From Streptomyces natalensis ATCC 27448 (lineage in GTDB: Bacteria > Actinomycetota > Actinomycetes > Streptomycetales > Streptomycetaceae), in contig NZ_JRKI01000026.1 in assembly GCF_000935125.1 (NCBI RefSeq), positions 186,001 through 250,000 on the forward strand: DNA of 64,000 nucleotides. Reading direction: 5' to 3'. Numbering within the stretch: the first letter of the stretch is position 1; the number at the start of each line of letters is the position of its first letter. Below are positions 18,054-26,121 of the stretch, piece after piece. The translations under genes were made by a program, and so were the position numbers. The notes beneath the pieces are model-generated. The model was not told the DNA's origin. It did no database searches and saw only the letters and a program-made list of their open reading frames with translations.

Positions 18054-18323
18054 GTTCCCTCCTCCAACGCGGCCACCAGGCTGCGCCTTCCGGCCACCCT
18101 GGTGTTCGACTACCTGACGCCGACCGATGTCGTCCGGCATCTGCGCACCCAGTCGGTCACCGAGGAATCCGCCGGAGCGGACTCGGTCCTGTCCGTCCTC
18201 GACAGCCTGGAAAAGGCCATTGCCGGCCTCACCGTCGACGACGTCCAGGCGCTCGACGAGGCAGAGGCATGGCGCGGCCACAACCGGCCCCACCAACCTG
18301 CTTATTTCCGCCGTCTGCCGTGA
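18054..18323 (+). pseudogene. C-terminal fragment of a modular type I polyketide synthase (ACP end)
   Basis: The peptide NAATRLRLPATLVFDYLTPT followed by DVVRHLR is the signature C-terminal half of a PKS acyl-carrier protein (canonical N.L....RLPATLVFDYPTP..L..HL). It continues with a docking-like helical tail (DSVLSVLDSLEKAIAGLTVD). The phosphopantetheine Ser motif and all catalytic domains are missing upstream, where the sequence becomes stop-containing. This is an orphan relic of a PKS gene, not a functional protein, and it is fused by deletion to the AsnC relic that follows. Confidence 0.7.
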
Positions 18324-18478
18324 CAGCCCGGCTCTGTACGGCTACCTCACCGACCGCCTCGGGCAATTCCCGCACGCAGATCCGCGATATCGAAACCGCA
18401 CCGGTCATCCGCACCCTCAAGCGGAGGGTGAGTCCGTCAGGTCAATCGGCGCAGCCCATGCCGGCCCAGCCCGGGTAA
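18260..18478 (+). pseudogene. C-terminal fragment of an Lrp/AsnC-family regulator
   Basis: Across one frameshift the plus strand reads GPTNLLISAVCRDSPALYGY, LTDRLGQFPH and then RDIETAPVIRTLKR. This is the effector-domain end of an Lrp/AsnC regulator (canonical ..ALY.YL..R...L.GV...ETAPVIRTLKR). The HTH half is absent. It overlaps the PKS relic in another frame and abuts the stop of the minus-strand hydrolase. Confidence 0.55.
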
Positions 18479-19239
18479 TACGCATCGATCATGGCGAAGG
18501 TGGCTTCCGGCTGCTCGATCTGCGGGAGATGGCCGGCCTTGGGGATGACCTCGAGGCGGGCATCGCCGAAGGCGTTGGCGTAGGCCGCCCCGTAGGCCGG
18601 GGTGACGATGCGGTCGCTCTCTCCCCAGAGCAGAAGGGTGGGGAGCTGTACGCGTCCCAGGCGGCGTAGCAGCTTGGGGTCGTGCATGTAGGGGTCGCCC
18701 GCAAGGATGCGCATGGTGTTCATGTTGGCTTGCCGGATGGCGAGTTGCTCGGCGGGGAGGTCTGCGGGGTCGAGGTAGTAGCGGGCCGAGTCGTGCCAGG
18801 CGTATTCAGCGACACCGCGCGCGTCCAGGGTGAAGAAGTCGCGAATCGGTTCGTTGTCGATGTGCACGCCCACGGCATCGATCAGGACGAGTCCACTCAT
18901 GAGGTGGGCGGTGTCACGGACGGCCATCTCGGCGGCGATCCAGCCGCCGAGCGAGGAGCCGATGACGAGCACGTCGCGCAGCCCGCGGTCGTGCAGGTAA
19001 TGGAGGTAGGAGAGGGCGAGGTCGTCGATACCGGTGAACCATGGGGGACGGTGGGTGCCGTCCCAGCCGGGATGTACGGGCGTGATGGTGTGCGCCGCAC
19101 GGGAAATGTGCTCGGCGAGCCCGGCAACCGTGGCCGGACCTCCGCCGCCGTGCAGGATCAGGACGGGCCTGCCGGCGCCGGCTTCGGAGAGTGTGAGGAG
19201 CAGGTCCGGGTGCACGGAGACCGTGTGGCGAGAAGGCAT
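18442..19239 (-). CDS. Alpha/beta-fold hydrolase
   Basis: Cytoplasmic alpha/beta hydrolase of 265 residues. Oxyanion-hole loop HGGGGP, nucleophile elbow GSSLGGW (GxSxGG), acid in WGESDRIVTP and catalytic His in KAGHLPQIEQP are all in place, so it should be active. It is divergent from a MarR gene with a 62-bp intergenic region carrying a palindrome, suggesting that the MarR protein represses it. The substrate is unknown. Confidence 0.92.
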   Translation of the reverse strand: MPSRHTVSVHPDLLLTLSEAGAGRPVLILHGGGGPATVAGLAEHISRAAHTITPVHPGWDGTHRPPWFTGIDDLALSYLHYLHDRGLRDVLVIGSSLGGWIAAEMAVRDTAHLMSGLVLIDAVGVHIDNEPIRDFFTLDARGVAEYAWHDSARYYLDPADLPAEQLAIRQANMNTMRILAGDPYMHDPKLLRRLGRVQLPTLLLWGESDRIVTPAYGAAYANAFGDARLEVIPKAGHLPQIEQPEATFAMIDAYYPGWAGMGCAD

Positions 19240-19268
19240 GCCACAGACACTAACTAAAGATATTGATA

Positions 19269-19280
19269 TAAGCTAGCTTA
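19269..19280. promoter_or_regulatory. Palindromic operator between hydrolase and marR
   Basis: TAAGCTAGCTTA at 19269-19280 is a perfect 12-bp palindrome within an unusually AT-rich 62-bp divergent promoter (also GATATTGATATAAG). Its position and symmetry fit a MarR-family dimer site controlling both genes. It is a prediction from symmetry only. Confidence 0.6.
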
Positions 19281-19301
19281 GTCGCAGGGTAGGGTGAATT
19301 C

Positions 19302-19748
19302 ATGCACGGTGAAATCCAAGTCCTCGGGAGAGCGGTCAAGCAGGCCCAGTACCGGCAACACCGGGCCCTGGACCGGGAGCTGGCCACTGTCGGTACCACG
19401 CTCGCCCAGTGGGATGCCCTGCGGGCGATCAGTAACGCGCGTGGGGCATCCGCTCGCGCTCTGGCCGTGGCAACGTTCCAGAGCGAGCAGGCATTTGGCA
19501 CGCTCGCCGGCCGCCTGGTCGCCCAGGGCCTGATCGAGCGCCGGCCGGGACACGGCCGACGGATCGAGCACCACCTCACCCCCGCCGGTGCACGCGTCCT
19601 GAAGGCGGGCCACCAGGTGGCCGACGAGGTGCTGGTCTCGTGTTTCTCCACCTTGTCCGCAGCCGACCGCGCCACCTTGCTCGACCTGCTCCAGCGCGTC
19701 AACGCCGACGAGGACACCTGGCGCCACCGGAGTCAACAGGAGCCTTGA
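19302..19748 (+). CDS. MarR-family transcriptional regulator
   Basis: Winged-helix regulator, 148 residues: helix pattern MHGEIQVLGRAVKQAQYRQH, a recognition region around ASARALAVATFQSEQAFGTLAGRL, and the wing GLIERRPGHGRRIEHHLTPAG, then a C-terminal dimerisation helix. Likely binds the palindrome just upstream and responds to a small ligand processed by the divergent hydrolase. From 19749 to 20025 only gene-fragment-like sequence is seen. Confidence 0.9.
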   Translation: MHGEIQVLGRAVKQAQYRQHRALDRELATVGTTLAQWDALRAISNARGASARALAVATFQSEQAFGTLAGRLVAQGLIERRPGHGRRIEHHLTPAGARVLKAGHQVADEVLVSCFSTLSAADRATLLDLLQRVNADEDTWRHRSQQEP

Positions 19749-20025
19749 CAACGGCCTGCACTGTCGTAGATCCCCTTGCGAGGGAAGTCCGGACTGGCCT
19801 CGAGGATGCGGACGCGGTGGTTCGAGTCCGCGACCGCCCCGGGCTGTTCACGCATCTGTTCCGTTGGACTACCGGTCGTCGGCCCGCTTCACCACGGTCT
19901 GGTCCGGCGTCCGTGCGGCCTTGGCGGTGTCCAGCGAAGCCTTGACCGTCTGACCGTTGGCGAGGGCCAGGTCGGCTTTGTGGTGATGATCCTCAAGGAG
20001 GGGAAGGTAGCCGGAGATCGTCGAC

Positions 20026-20976
20026 TCAGTTCTTGTTGCCGGCGCGCAGCCATGCGATGTAGTCGCTGACGGCTCGCTCGGTGTCGTACTGGGCCTGATA
20101 GCCGGTGTCTTCCTGGAGACGGCTGATGTCGAGGACCAGGTGCGGTGCATCGCCTCCGGTGGGGAGGCCGACCTGAGCGTCGGGGGCCACCTTCTTGATC
20201 GCTTCGATGAGCTGGGTGTTGGTCGTGGCCCGGCCGGAGCCGACGTTGTACGTGCGGTGGTTCAGCCGGTCCGCGAGCTGGAGAAGGGCTATCGCGCGCC
20301 CGGTGTCCTTCACGTAGTTGAGGTCGAGCCCGTCCTCGGCGAAGGCCGGCCCCACGAGGTGGGAGAGGTCAGGGGCGGTGCCGCGGGCGGCGGCGTGGAT
20401 GAGGGCGGGTGCGGCGAAGAACGGATCGGGATGGCCGAGCGGGCCCCAGGTACCGGAGATGCGGTAGTTGACGATGTCGAGCCCTGTGGTGTCGGCGAGG
20501 TATCCGCCCAGCAGTTCGCCGACCTTCTTGAAGGTGGGGATCGAGACGGGTGCGTTCATCGGCAGCGGAGCGTCCTCGCGCAGCGGTCCGTCGTTCTTGG
20601 CGCCGAAGTAGACCCCGATCGTGCTGGCGACGCCCAGACGCCGCACGCCCCATTCCTGCGCTGCCTGCGCGATGTTCAGCAGCCCGCCGAGCGCCCTGCG
20701 GGTTGCCTCGACCGGTGCATGGGGGGCGGGAGGCCAGGGGACAGACCCCGCCAGGTGCACGATGCCCGTGATGGTGTGGCGGCGGCCGATGGGGAGCAGG
20801 GCATCGCGATCGGTGATGTCCGCCTGCTCCACCGCCACCCGTGCTCCTGCTCCAGCGAGTACGGCCGGGAGTTCAGGGGCGCGGCGCTGGACCACGACGC
20901 AGTCTTCTCCCAGGTCGAGCAGGGCTCGTACGGTGTGGGATCCGATGAAGCCGAGACCTCCGGTGACGAGGATCAT
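20026..20976 (-). CDS. NAD-dependent epimerase/dehydratase-family protein
   Basis: Extended SDR of 316 residues. The N-terminal NAD motif is TGGLGFIGSHT, then VEQADITDRDAL, a Ser/Thr-containing VASTIGVYFG, and RISGTWGPLGHP. At the usual YxxxK position the sequence reads IPTFKKVGE: the Lys is kept but the catalytic Tyr appears replaced by Ile, so activity may be altered or non-redox. It follows the luciferase-like gene by 46 bp on the same strand, forming a likely two-gene operon facing a divergent TetR gene. Confidence 0.88.
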   Translation of the reverse strand: MILVTGGLGFIGSHTVRALLDLGEDCVVVQRRAPELPAVLAGAGARVAVEQADITDRDALLPIGRRHTITGIVHLAGSVPWPPAPHAPVEATRRALGGLLNIAQAAQEWGVRRLGVASTIGVYFGAKNDGPLREDAPLPMNAPVSIPTFKKVGELLGGYLADTTGLDIVNYRISGTWGPLGHPDPFFAAPALIHAAARGTAPDLSHLVGPAFAEDGLDLNYVKDTGRAIALLQLADRLNHRTYNVGSGRATTNTQLIEAIKKVAPDAQVGLPTGGDAPHLVLDISRLQEDTGYQAQYDTERAVSDYIAWLRAGNKN

Positions 20977-21022
20977 CGCCTGTCCTTTCTGAATCGTGAT
21001 GGTGTCGATGTCGTATGCGTAC

Positions 21023-21916
21023 TCATGCCGAGTGGTGCTCCTTGGCCGAGGCGGTGATGAGCTCGTCGGCGACCCACCGTGCGACGTTGTCGGGGTAGGG
21101 CGCGGTCAGTCCGAGGACGATGTGCCGGAAACCGGCGTGGATTGCTTCGCCGATCGCGTGCCGGGTCGCATCTGGATCGGCGTAGGAGACCGGCAGCACG
21201 ATCGAGCGTGTGATGGCGGCGGGATCGCGCCCGATCTCGGCGCAGTAGCGGTCCAGCAATGCGCTGCGCTCGACGGCGTCGTCGATGTCACCGCCCGGGA
21301 TGTTCCACAAGTCGGCGTGCTCGGCGACCACGCGCAGCGTCGAGGCGGCGCGTCCGCCGATGAGAAGGGGCGGGGGAGGGCGTTGAACGGGTTTGGGATT
21401 GCCGAAGGCGCCGGTCAGCTGGATGTGGGTGCCGTGGAAGTCGAACGGTTCGGTCTCTGTCCACAGTCGCCGGATCACCGTGCATGCTTCGGCGAGGCTG
21501 CTCACGGCGTGGGCTGCGTCGTGGAAGGGCAGACCATGGGCTTCGTACTCGCGCCGGGCCACGGGGTGGCCGGGGCGTGACCCGGCGCCGATGCCGAAAT
21601 CGAGGCGCCCGCCGGAGACGACGTCCACGGTCGCGGCGATCTTGGCCAGCATCGCGGGCGGCCGGAAGCGGTTGCTCGTGACAAGCACGCCCAGACGCAG
21701 TCGCTGGGTATGCGCGGCGAGGGCCGAGAGCAGGGTCCAGCCTTCGTAGGCCACCCCGTTGGGGTCGCCGCCGATCGGCATGAGGTGATCGAACAGCCAT
21801 GCGTGCTCGATCTCCGGGATGGTGTCGGCCTCGCGCCAGACCCGCAGGATGTGGTGGTAGTCGACCTGCGAGGGAGCGGTCATGATCCCGAAGCAGGGAG
21901 TGAGAGGTTGCGTCAT
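21023..21916 (-). CDS. Luciferase-like monooxygenase (LLM class flavin oxidoreductase)
   Basis: TIM-barrel flavin/F420-dependent oxidoreductase of 297 residues from ATG 21916 (MTQPLTPCFGIMTAPSQVDY). Family features: LFDHLMPIGG, the strand segment RLRLGVLVTSNRFRPPAMLAK, DVVSGGRLDFGIGAGSRPGH, and QRPPPPLLIGG. The frame is open further upstream (to 22015) but without homology. Probably co-transcribed with the epimerase gene and controlled by the TetR at 22422. Confidence 0.9.
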   Translation of the reverse strand: MTQPLTPCFGIMTAPSQVDYHHILRVWREADTIPEIEHAWLFDHLMPIGGDPNGVAYEGWTLLSALAAHTQRLRLGVLVTSNRFRPPAMLAKIAATVDVVSGGRLDFGIGAGSRPGHPVARREYEAHGLPFHDAAHAVSSLAEACTVIRRLWTETEPFDFHGTHIQLTGAFGNPKPVQRPPPPLLIGGRAASTLRVVAEHADLWNIPGGDIDDAVERSALLDRYCAEIGRDPAAITRSIVLPVSYADPDATRHAIGEAIHAGFRHIVLGLTAPYPDNVARWVADELITASAKEHHSA

Positions 21917-22051
21917 GGGACCGTGGTTCCTTTCCACGTCAGCGGTGCCGGGCGGGAGCGCGCCGCTCTGCGGCGCGTGTGCGGAAGGGGCCTGAGCCGT
22001 GCCGCCTACCAGCAACGTCCGCCCGGCGCGCTGGGTTCTGGTGAGGCTCGC

Positions 22052-22210
22052 TCACTTGCTGTGCAGCTTCCCCAGCGGGTTGGGGTCTTCCTCCAGTGCG
22101 GTGGCCGCCGCCTGCCAGCTGGTGTCCTCGGAGTAAAGGGCGCTGCGCAGGAAGGCCGAGCTGAGCCGCTGGATCAGAGTGACGCGGGCGGGACTCTCGT
22201 CCGCAGTGCT
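22052..22210 (-). pseudogene. C-terminal gene remnant, possibly hydrolase
   Basis: The minus strand encodes ARVTLIQRLSSAFLRSALYS then EDTSWQAAATALEEDPNPLGKLHSK and a TGA. It has good codon bias but no start or N-terminal domain. The tail resembles ends of Streptomyces alpha/beta-hydrolase or lipase-like proteins from memory; the call is weak. It sits between the luciferase-like gene and its divergent tetR. Confidence 0.35.
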
Positions 22211-22350
22211 TCCGTTCGGTCTGTTTGCGTGGTGGGGCGACGGACCCGGCGATCAGCGGCGCCACAGTGCCGGGCCGGGGAGGGAGGCGAAGGCATGACG
22301 AGATGCGCGGCTTGGGTGCCGCGTCCCTGCTCTGGCATCATGAGTAAAAC

Positions 22351-22387
22351 GGAACGTTGCTCCACTAACGATACGGAGCAGTGTTCC
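22351..22387. promoter_or_regulatory. Long inverted repeat, probable TetR operator
   Basis: Half-site GGAACGTTGCTCC (22351-22363) is repeated in inverted orientation as GGAGCAGTGTTCC (22375-22387), 11 of 13 positions matching, with an 11-bp spacer. The right half ends 34 bp before the tetR start, so it overlaps the tetR promoter and is well placed for autoregulation and for control of the divergent genes. Confidence 0.65.
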
Positions 22388-22421
22388 GGTTTGCAAGGTC
22401 AGTCACGGAAGGAGCGCCGCG

Positions 22422-23012
22422 GTGAACGACAGCGGCCAGGGTGCGGGAAGCACAGCCGGATCCAAGCGCAAGGACGCCCGGCGCAACAAGCAGACCCTGC
22501 TGGACGCGGCCGCCGCGGTCTTCGTCACCTCGGGCGTGGAAGCGCCGGTACGCGACATCGCGGCCGAGGCCGGCGTCGGGATGGGCACGATCTACCGCCA
22601 CTTCCCCACCCGGGCAGATCTGATCATCGCCGTCTACCGCCACCAGGTCGACGCCTGCGCCGAAGCCGGCCCGGCCCTGCTGGCGACCGGCCCGACACCC
22701 CATGCCGCCCTCGGGCGGTGGGTCAACCTCTTCGTCGACTTCCTGGTCACCAAGCACGGCCTCGCCGCCGCAATGCAGGCCGACAACACCGGCTTCGAGA
22801 CACTGCACGCCTACTTCCTCGACCGCCTCCTGCCGGTGTGCACCCAACTCCTCGACGCTGCCGCCGCCTCCGGCGAGATCCGCTCCGGCCTCGACGCCTA
22901 CCCACTCATGCGCGGCATCGGAAACCTCTGCATCGGCGCCGAGAACGACTCCCGCTACGACGCACGTCGACTGGTCGAGCTCCTCGTCGCAGGGCTACGC
23001 CAACCGCGCTGA
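22422..23012 (+). CDS. TetR-family transcriptional regulator
   Basis: 196-residue TetR regulator; GTG start at 22422 with a GGAAGGAG site. The HTH is VRDIAAEAGVGMGTIYRHFP after a basic N-terminus (SKRKDARRNKQTLLDAAAAVF). The C-terminal ligand domain is typical in size. It is divergent from the luciferase-like/epimerase pair and has a strong inverted repeat in its promoter. Confidence 0.92.
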   Translation: MNDSGQGAGSTAGSKRKDARRNKQTLLDAAAAVFVTSGVEAPVRDIAAEAGVGMGTIYRHFPTRADLIIAVYRHQVDACAEAGPALLATGPTPHAALGRWVNLFVDFLVTKHGLAAAMQADNTGFETLHAYFLDRLLPVCTQLLDAAAASGEIRSGLDAYPLMRGIGNLCIGAENDSRYDARRLVELLVAGLRQPR

Positions 23013-23221
23013 CCGCTGCCCCGTTCCGCGGTACGGCGGCGACGGCGTCTGTGGGTCCCGTTGTCGTCGTCGCACGCGTTCATGCCCGTGGAGTCCGACT
23101 CGCCGCCGCGATCGTGCCAGAGGCCGGCCTCGTTGAATAACGCTCCAGGTGGAGCCTGTGCCCCGTGGCCGTTCGTTCCGTGCTGCGATGTCGAGGCGTT
23201 CAAGAAGGCCGACTTCACGCG

Positions 23222-23286
23222 CTAGGTGTATTGACCCGCAGGGTTGTTCACGCGGGTGATGGGCGGGTGGCCGCCGAGTGCGGTGT
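23222..23286 (-). mobile_element. Relic of an IS481-family element (transposase 3' end)
   Basis: The minus strand encodes the terminal residues HTALGGHPPITRVNNPAGQ plus YT and a stop, the characteristic end of IS481-family transposases, and the outer end GTGTATTGACC is preceded by CTAG. The intact element at 55.5 kb ends in the same way (SGQYT, GTGTACTGACC, CTAG). Only about 65 bp survive; they run into the 3' end of the XRE/MmyB gene. Confidence 0.75.
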
Positions 23287-24111
23287 GGCAGCGATGGTCA
23301 GGTCCTGGAGGCCGATGACCCGCAGCAGTTCGAGCCGCTGGTACGTCTGTGTGCCCGGCTGCGCCGAGTACACGAAGAGCTGCTGGCTGTGTCCGTCGCT
23401 GAGCAGTATCTCGCAGTCGAGGTCGAGGGCGCCGACCACCGGGTGCAGGAACCTCTTCAGCGGGCGGCGCACCACGACGTCGTGCGACTCCCAGAGTGCC
23501 TCGAACTCCTTTGACGCGGCGCGGAGTTCGGCCACGAGAGCGGCCGGGCCCGGGTCGTCGGGGCGTGCCGCGGTGACCGCCCGCAGGCCCGCCACGTGCA
23601 CGCGGGCAAGCTGGTCGTGCTGCTCGGGCGGGAACAGGTCCCGTGCGCCCGCCGCCGTGAACCAGCGGCGGGTCAGATTGGTCCCGGTGAGGTCGCCGAC
23701 CAGGGCCATCGACATCGTGTTCTGGGCGAGCATCTCGCCCCAGTCGCTCATCACCGACGCCGGGAGGTCGTGCAGCCGGTCCAGGATCAGCAGCAGTCCC
23801 GGGCGGACGTGGCCCGAGGAGCTGCCGGGCCGGGGCGGCTCCTGGCCCGCCAGGTGGAACAGGTGGTCGCGCTCCACCTCCGTGAGCCTTAGGGCGCGGG
23901 CGAGCGCGGTGAGCATCTGCCGCGACGGGTGGGAGCCACGGCGCTGTTCCAGGCGCGTGTAGTAGTCCGTGGACATCCCGGCGAGCTGCGCCACCTCCTC
24001 GCGGCGCAGGCCCGGGGTGCGGCGCCGCGGACCCGCGCTCAGGCCCACATCGCAAGGGGCCAGCCGGGTGCGGGCGCGGCGCAGGAAATCCGCGAGTTCG
24101 ATTCGGTCCAC
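23248..24111 (-). CDS. XRE-family regulator with MmyB-like ligand domain (3' end altered)
   Basis: Actinobacterial HTH regulator: N-terminal ELADFLRRARTRLAPCDVGL, GPRRRTPGLRREEVAQLAGM, STDYYTRLEQRRG, then the C-terminal MmyB-like PAS-type domain (SDWGEMLAQNTMSMALVGDL, GTNLTRRWF). I choose GTG 24111 (VDRIELADFL) by comparison with relatives; the frame is open to ATG 24183. The last dozen residues (TPHSAATRPSPA) are encoded by the IS481 relic read in another frame, so the native C-terminus has been lost or replaced. Function may be retained because the fused tail is short. Confidence 0.85.
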   Translation of the reverse strand: MDRIELADFLRRARTRLAPCDVGLSAGPRRRTPGLRREEVAQLAGMSTDYYTRLEQRRGSHPSRQMLTALARALRLTEVERDHLFHLAGQEPPRPGSSSGHVRPGLLLILDRLHDLPASVMSDWGEMLAQNTMSMALVGDLTGTNLTRRWFTAAGARDLFPPEQHDQLARVHVAGLRAVTAARPDDPGPAALVAELRAASKEFEALWESHDVVVRRPLKRFLHPVVGALDLDCEILLSDGHSQQLFVYSAQPGTQTYQRLELLRVIGLQDLTIAATPHSAATRPSPA

Positions 24112-24358
24112 GCTTTCAGGGTCCTCCAGATCCGCACGCGTAGCCAGGGAGCGCCGATCCCTGGATAACCAGGTCTCTCCCACTGCTCCTGCCGTTCCCG
24201 CACGCTTCAGACATGGCTACGACTTCGAAAGCGCGGTCTGGCTGCTCTTGGGCATCCAGCCGGTCGGCGGCGTGTTTTGTCGGTTTGCCGCTCCCGGCGA
24301 ACTCTGAACGAACCGGTTGGGCGCTGTCTTCTGCGCCTCTTACTGATGGGATCGAGCA

Positions 24359-24709
24359 GTGAAATTTGGATTCATGCGTAAGGCACTTGCTGTCGGGGCC
24401 ATTGTCGGCGCACCCGTGATCGGCGTTCCCTAGGTGGCCTCCACAAGTCCCGCGTACATCAGCCCGGTAAATTGCGGATCCGCGGATTACCTCCAGATCC
24501 ACACGATTCCTCAGCCCGGCCAAACTGCATACTGCTACGCGAACGCTGGCGATGTCGCCGTGGATATTCGCCATGCGGAGGTGCTGTGTGCCGGCAACAA
24601 CGACGGTTGGGTCGCGTACAACGACTGGTACCGGTTCCATTTCTCCCGCAACACCTGCTCTTACCTGCCAAATCACGACGCCAACATCTACCGCGTCCAT
24701 ATCAACTAG
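24359..24709 (+). pseudogene. Secreted beta/gamma-crystallin-like protein gene with in-frame TAG
   Basis: From GTG 24359 (or ATG 24374) the frame reads a signal peptide, MRKALAVGAIVGAPVIGVP, then an amber codon at 24431-24433, then in the same frame VASTSPAYISPVNCGSADYL. The mature part contains CYANAGDVAVDI, VLCAGNNDGWVAYNDW and four cysteines. It resembles the Streptomyces killer-toxin-like/crystallin-fold secreted proteins (CYANAG..., GNN...). Without readthrough the mature part would be made, if at all, from the GTG right after the stop and would remain in the cytoplasm. A single substitution would restore the gene. Confidence 0.6.
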
Positions 24710-25001
24710 TACGGCTCCGCCTTGCTTCAGCGAGGGCCTGTTGTTGCGGCTCTGATGCGCGGCATCGTGGGCAGCTTCCACCCCAGCCAGTTCCGGCAGC
24801 AGCGCCCCCTATCTCTGTCGTCAAACGAATGACGACAGGCGCCACACGCGTCCGATGAACCCCGAAGTTTCGGGGCCTCGCGACGGCGCGGATCCAATCA
24901 GATCCGATGGAGGCTGATGACAGGGTTCCCACACCAACGTTGGCGTTGCTGATGCGGCCGACCAGGCATCGCCGCTCCATCCCGAGAAACGGAGACTGCT
25001 C

Positions 25002-25493
25002 ATGAACCTGACCGAGACGACGGAGTTCACGGACCGAGACGGCATCGTTGACGCGGTGACGCGGATCGTCGAAGGAATCGACTTCGGCAATGCGGACCTG
25101 CTGCGCTCTGCCTTCACCGAGGACGCCGTGTTCGATCTCAGCGGTATCGACCACAGCATCCACGCCTTCGAGCCCTACGTGGGTCGCGAGCAGGTCGTAC
25201 GGACCTTGATGCGGACGGTGGGACTGGCGATGGACACGTTCCACGCGCTGTCCAACATCCGGGTCCGGGTCGACGGCGATACTGCCCAACTGACCTGCTA
25301 CCTGATCGGGCAGCACCACCGCGCCGGCGAAGGACCGTCGGTCCACTTCCAGGACCACCTCCTGCTGGGCAACCGGTTCGAAACCGACCTGGTCCGCGAC
25401 CACGACCACGTGTGGCTGGTCCGCCGCAACCGGGTCAGCTCCCGCTGGTCCGTGGGCAACCCCGCAGCCGCCGCCATCCCCACCGAGAGGTGA
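25002..25493 (+). CDS. SnoaL-like / NTF2-fold protein
   Basis: 163-residue protein of the NTF2-like superfamily: helical N-terminus (DRDGIVDAVTRIVEGIDFGN), ADLLRSAFTEDAVFDLSG, GREQVVRTLMRTVGLAMDTF, HALSNIRVRVDGDTAQLTCY. Most resemble SnoaL_4-type domains of dehydratase/cyclase-like or ring-hydroxylating small subunits. CGGAGA site ahead of ATG 25002. It stands alone beside a truncated oxidoreductase, so the context gives no substrate. Confidence 0.85.
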   Translation: MNLTETTEFTDRDGIVDAVTRIVEGIDFGNADLLRSAFTEDAVFDLSGIDHSIHAFEPYVGREQVVRTLMRTVGLAMDTFHALSNIRVRVDGDTAQLTCYLIGQHHRAGEGPSVHFQDHLLLGNRFETDLVRDHDHVWLVRRNRVSSRWSVGNPAAAAIPTER

Positions 25494-25570
25494 AGGCCCG
25501 CCACTTTCGAGAACGCGCAGGAACCCATGAGCTCACGTTCGATGACAGACGTAGAAAAGGGGCGGTGGCC

Positions 25571-25858
25571 GTGCGAGCGATCGGTCTGACCGAGTTCGGT
25601 GGACTCGAGGTACTACGGGTGATCGAGTTGCCCGATCCGGTGCCGGGCACCGGCGAAGTGCGTATTCGCGTGCACGCAGCGTCGGCCAACCCCACCGACA
25701 CCCTGTTGCGCGCCGGGGCCGCGCCCACCTTGTTCCAGGGCCGTCCCGATCCGTGCGTGCCGGGCATGGACGCGGCAGGCGTCGTCGACGCGATCGGACC
25801 GGACACCGATACCCTGCTGCAGCCGGGAAGACCGACACCGTGCGTACCGCGTGCCTAG
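25571..25858 (+). pseudogene. N-terminal fragment of a quinone oxidoreductase-like MDR
   Basis: VRAIGLTEFGGLEVLRVIEL, the VPGTGEVRIRVHAASANPTD segment and CVPGMDAAGVVDAIGPDTD are the beginning of a zeta-crystallin-type medium-chain dehydrogenase. The frame then ends (PGRPTPCVPRA, stop) after 95 residues; the cofactor domain is missing. The sequence switches to an unrelated HTH gene fragment at about 25850. Confidence 0.7.
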
Positions 25859-25994
25859 GCGGACAGTCCATTGCCGGCCTCGCCCGCGAACACGCAGCCG
25901 CGGGGCCATCCGTACGGCCGTCGCCGACCTCATGCCCGAGCACACCGCCGTCGACCAGGACGCCGTGGCTCCGGAGCTGCCGGTCGTCCTCGAC
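25850..25994 (+). pseudogene. HTH gene fragment, left part (target of the Tn3 element)
   Basis: In two frames the peptides ACLGGQSIAGLAREH and SRGAIRTAVADLMPEHTAVD form a helix-turn-helix-like stretch, followed by DAVAPELPVVLD ending exactly at the transposon. Removing the transposon and one copy of TCGAC joins this in frame to MPGKIA at 29082 onward, which is the continuation. The family is not certain (it looks like a short DNA-binding protein linked to mobile DNA). It has an apparent frameshift near 25900. Confidence 0.4.
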
Positions 25995-26029
25995 GGGGTA
26001 GCCGTAGCGAACGCGGAAAATCCAACGAA
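25995..26029 (+). repeat. Left terminal inverted repeat of the Tn3 element
   Basis: 35 bp beginning GGGGTAGCCGTAGCGAACG and ending ATCCAACGAA. Identical to the reverse complement of 29043-29077. Immediately outside is TCGAC, repeated outside the right end. Confidence 0.92.
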
Positions 26030-26121
26030 CCAACGCCTGAGCTTGGGTTATTCGGGTTCTGAGGACAGGCGTTGATCTCTGCCGCCACGGTTCGTGTCGG
26101 TTCCGGTACATCCGTTGGGGG

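Noticed and set aside
24431..24433. TAG as a sense (pyrrolysine-type) codon
   Set aside because: No Pyl machinery is visible and Streptomyces do not normally use it; nonsense mutation is the simpler reading.
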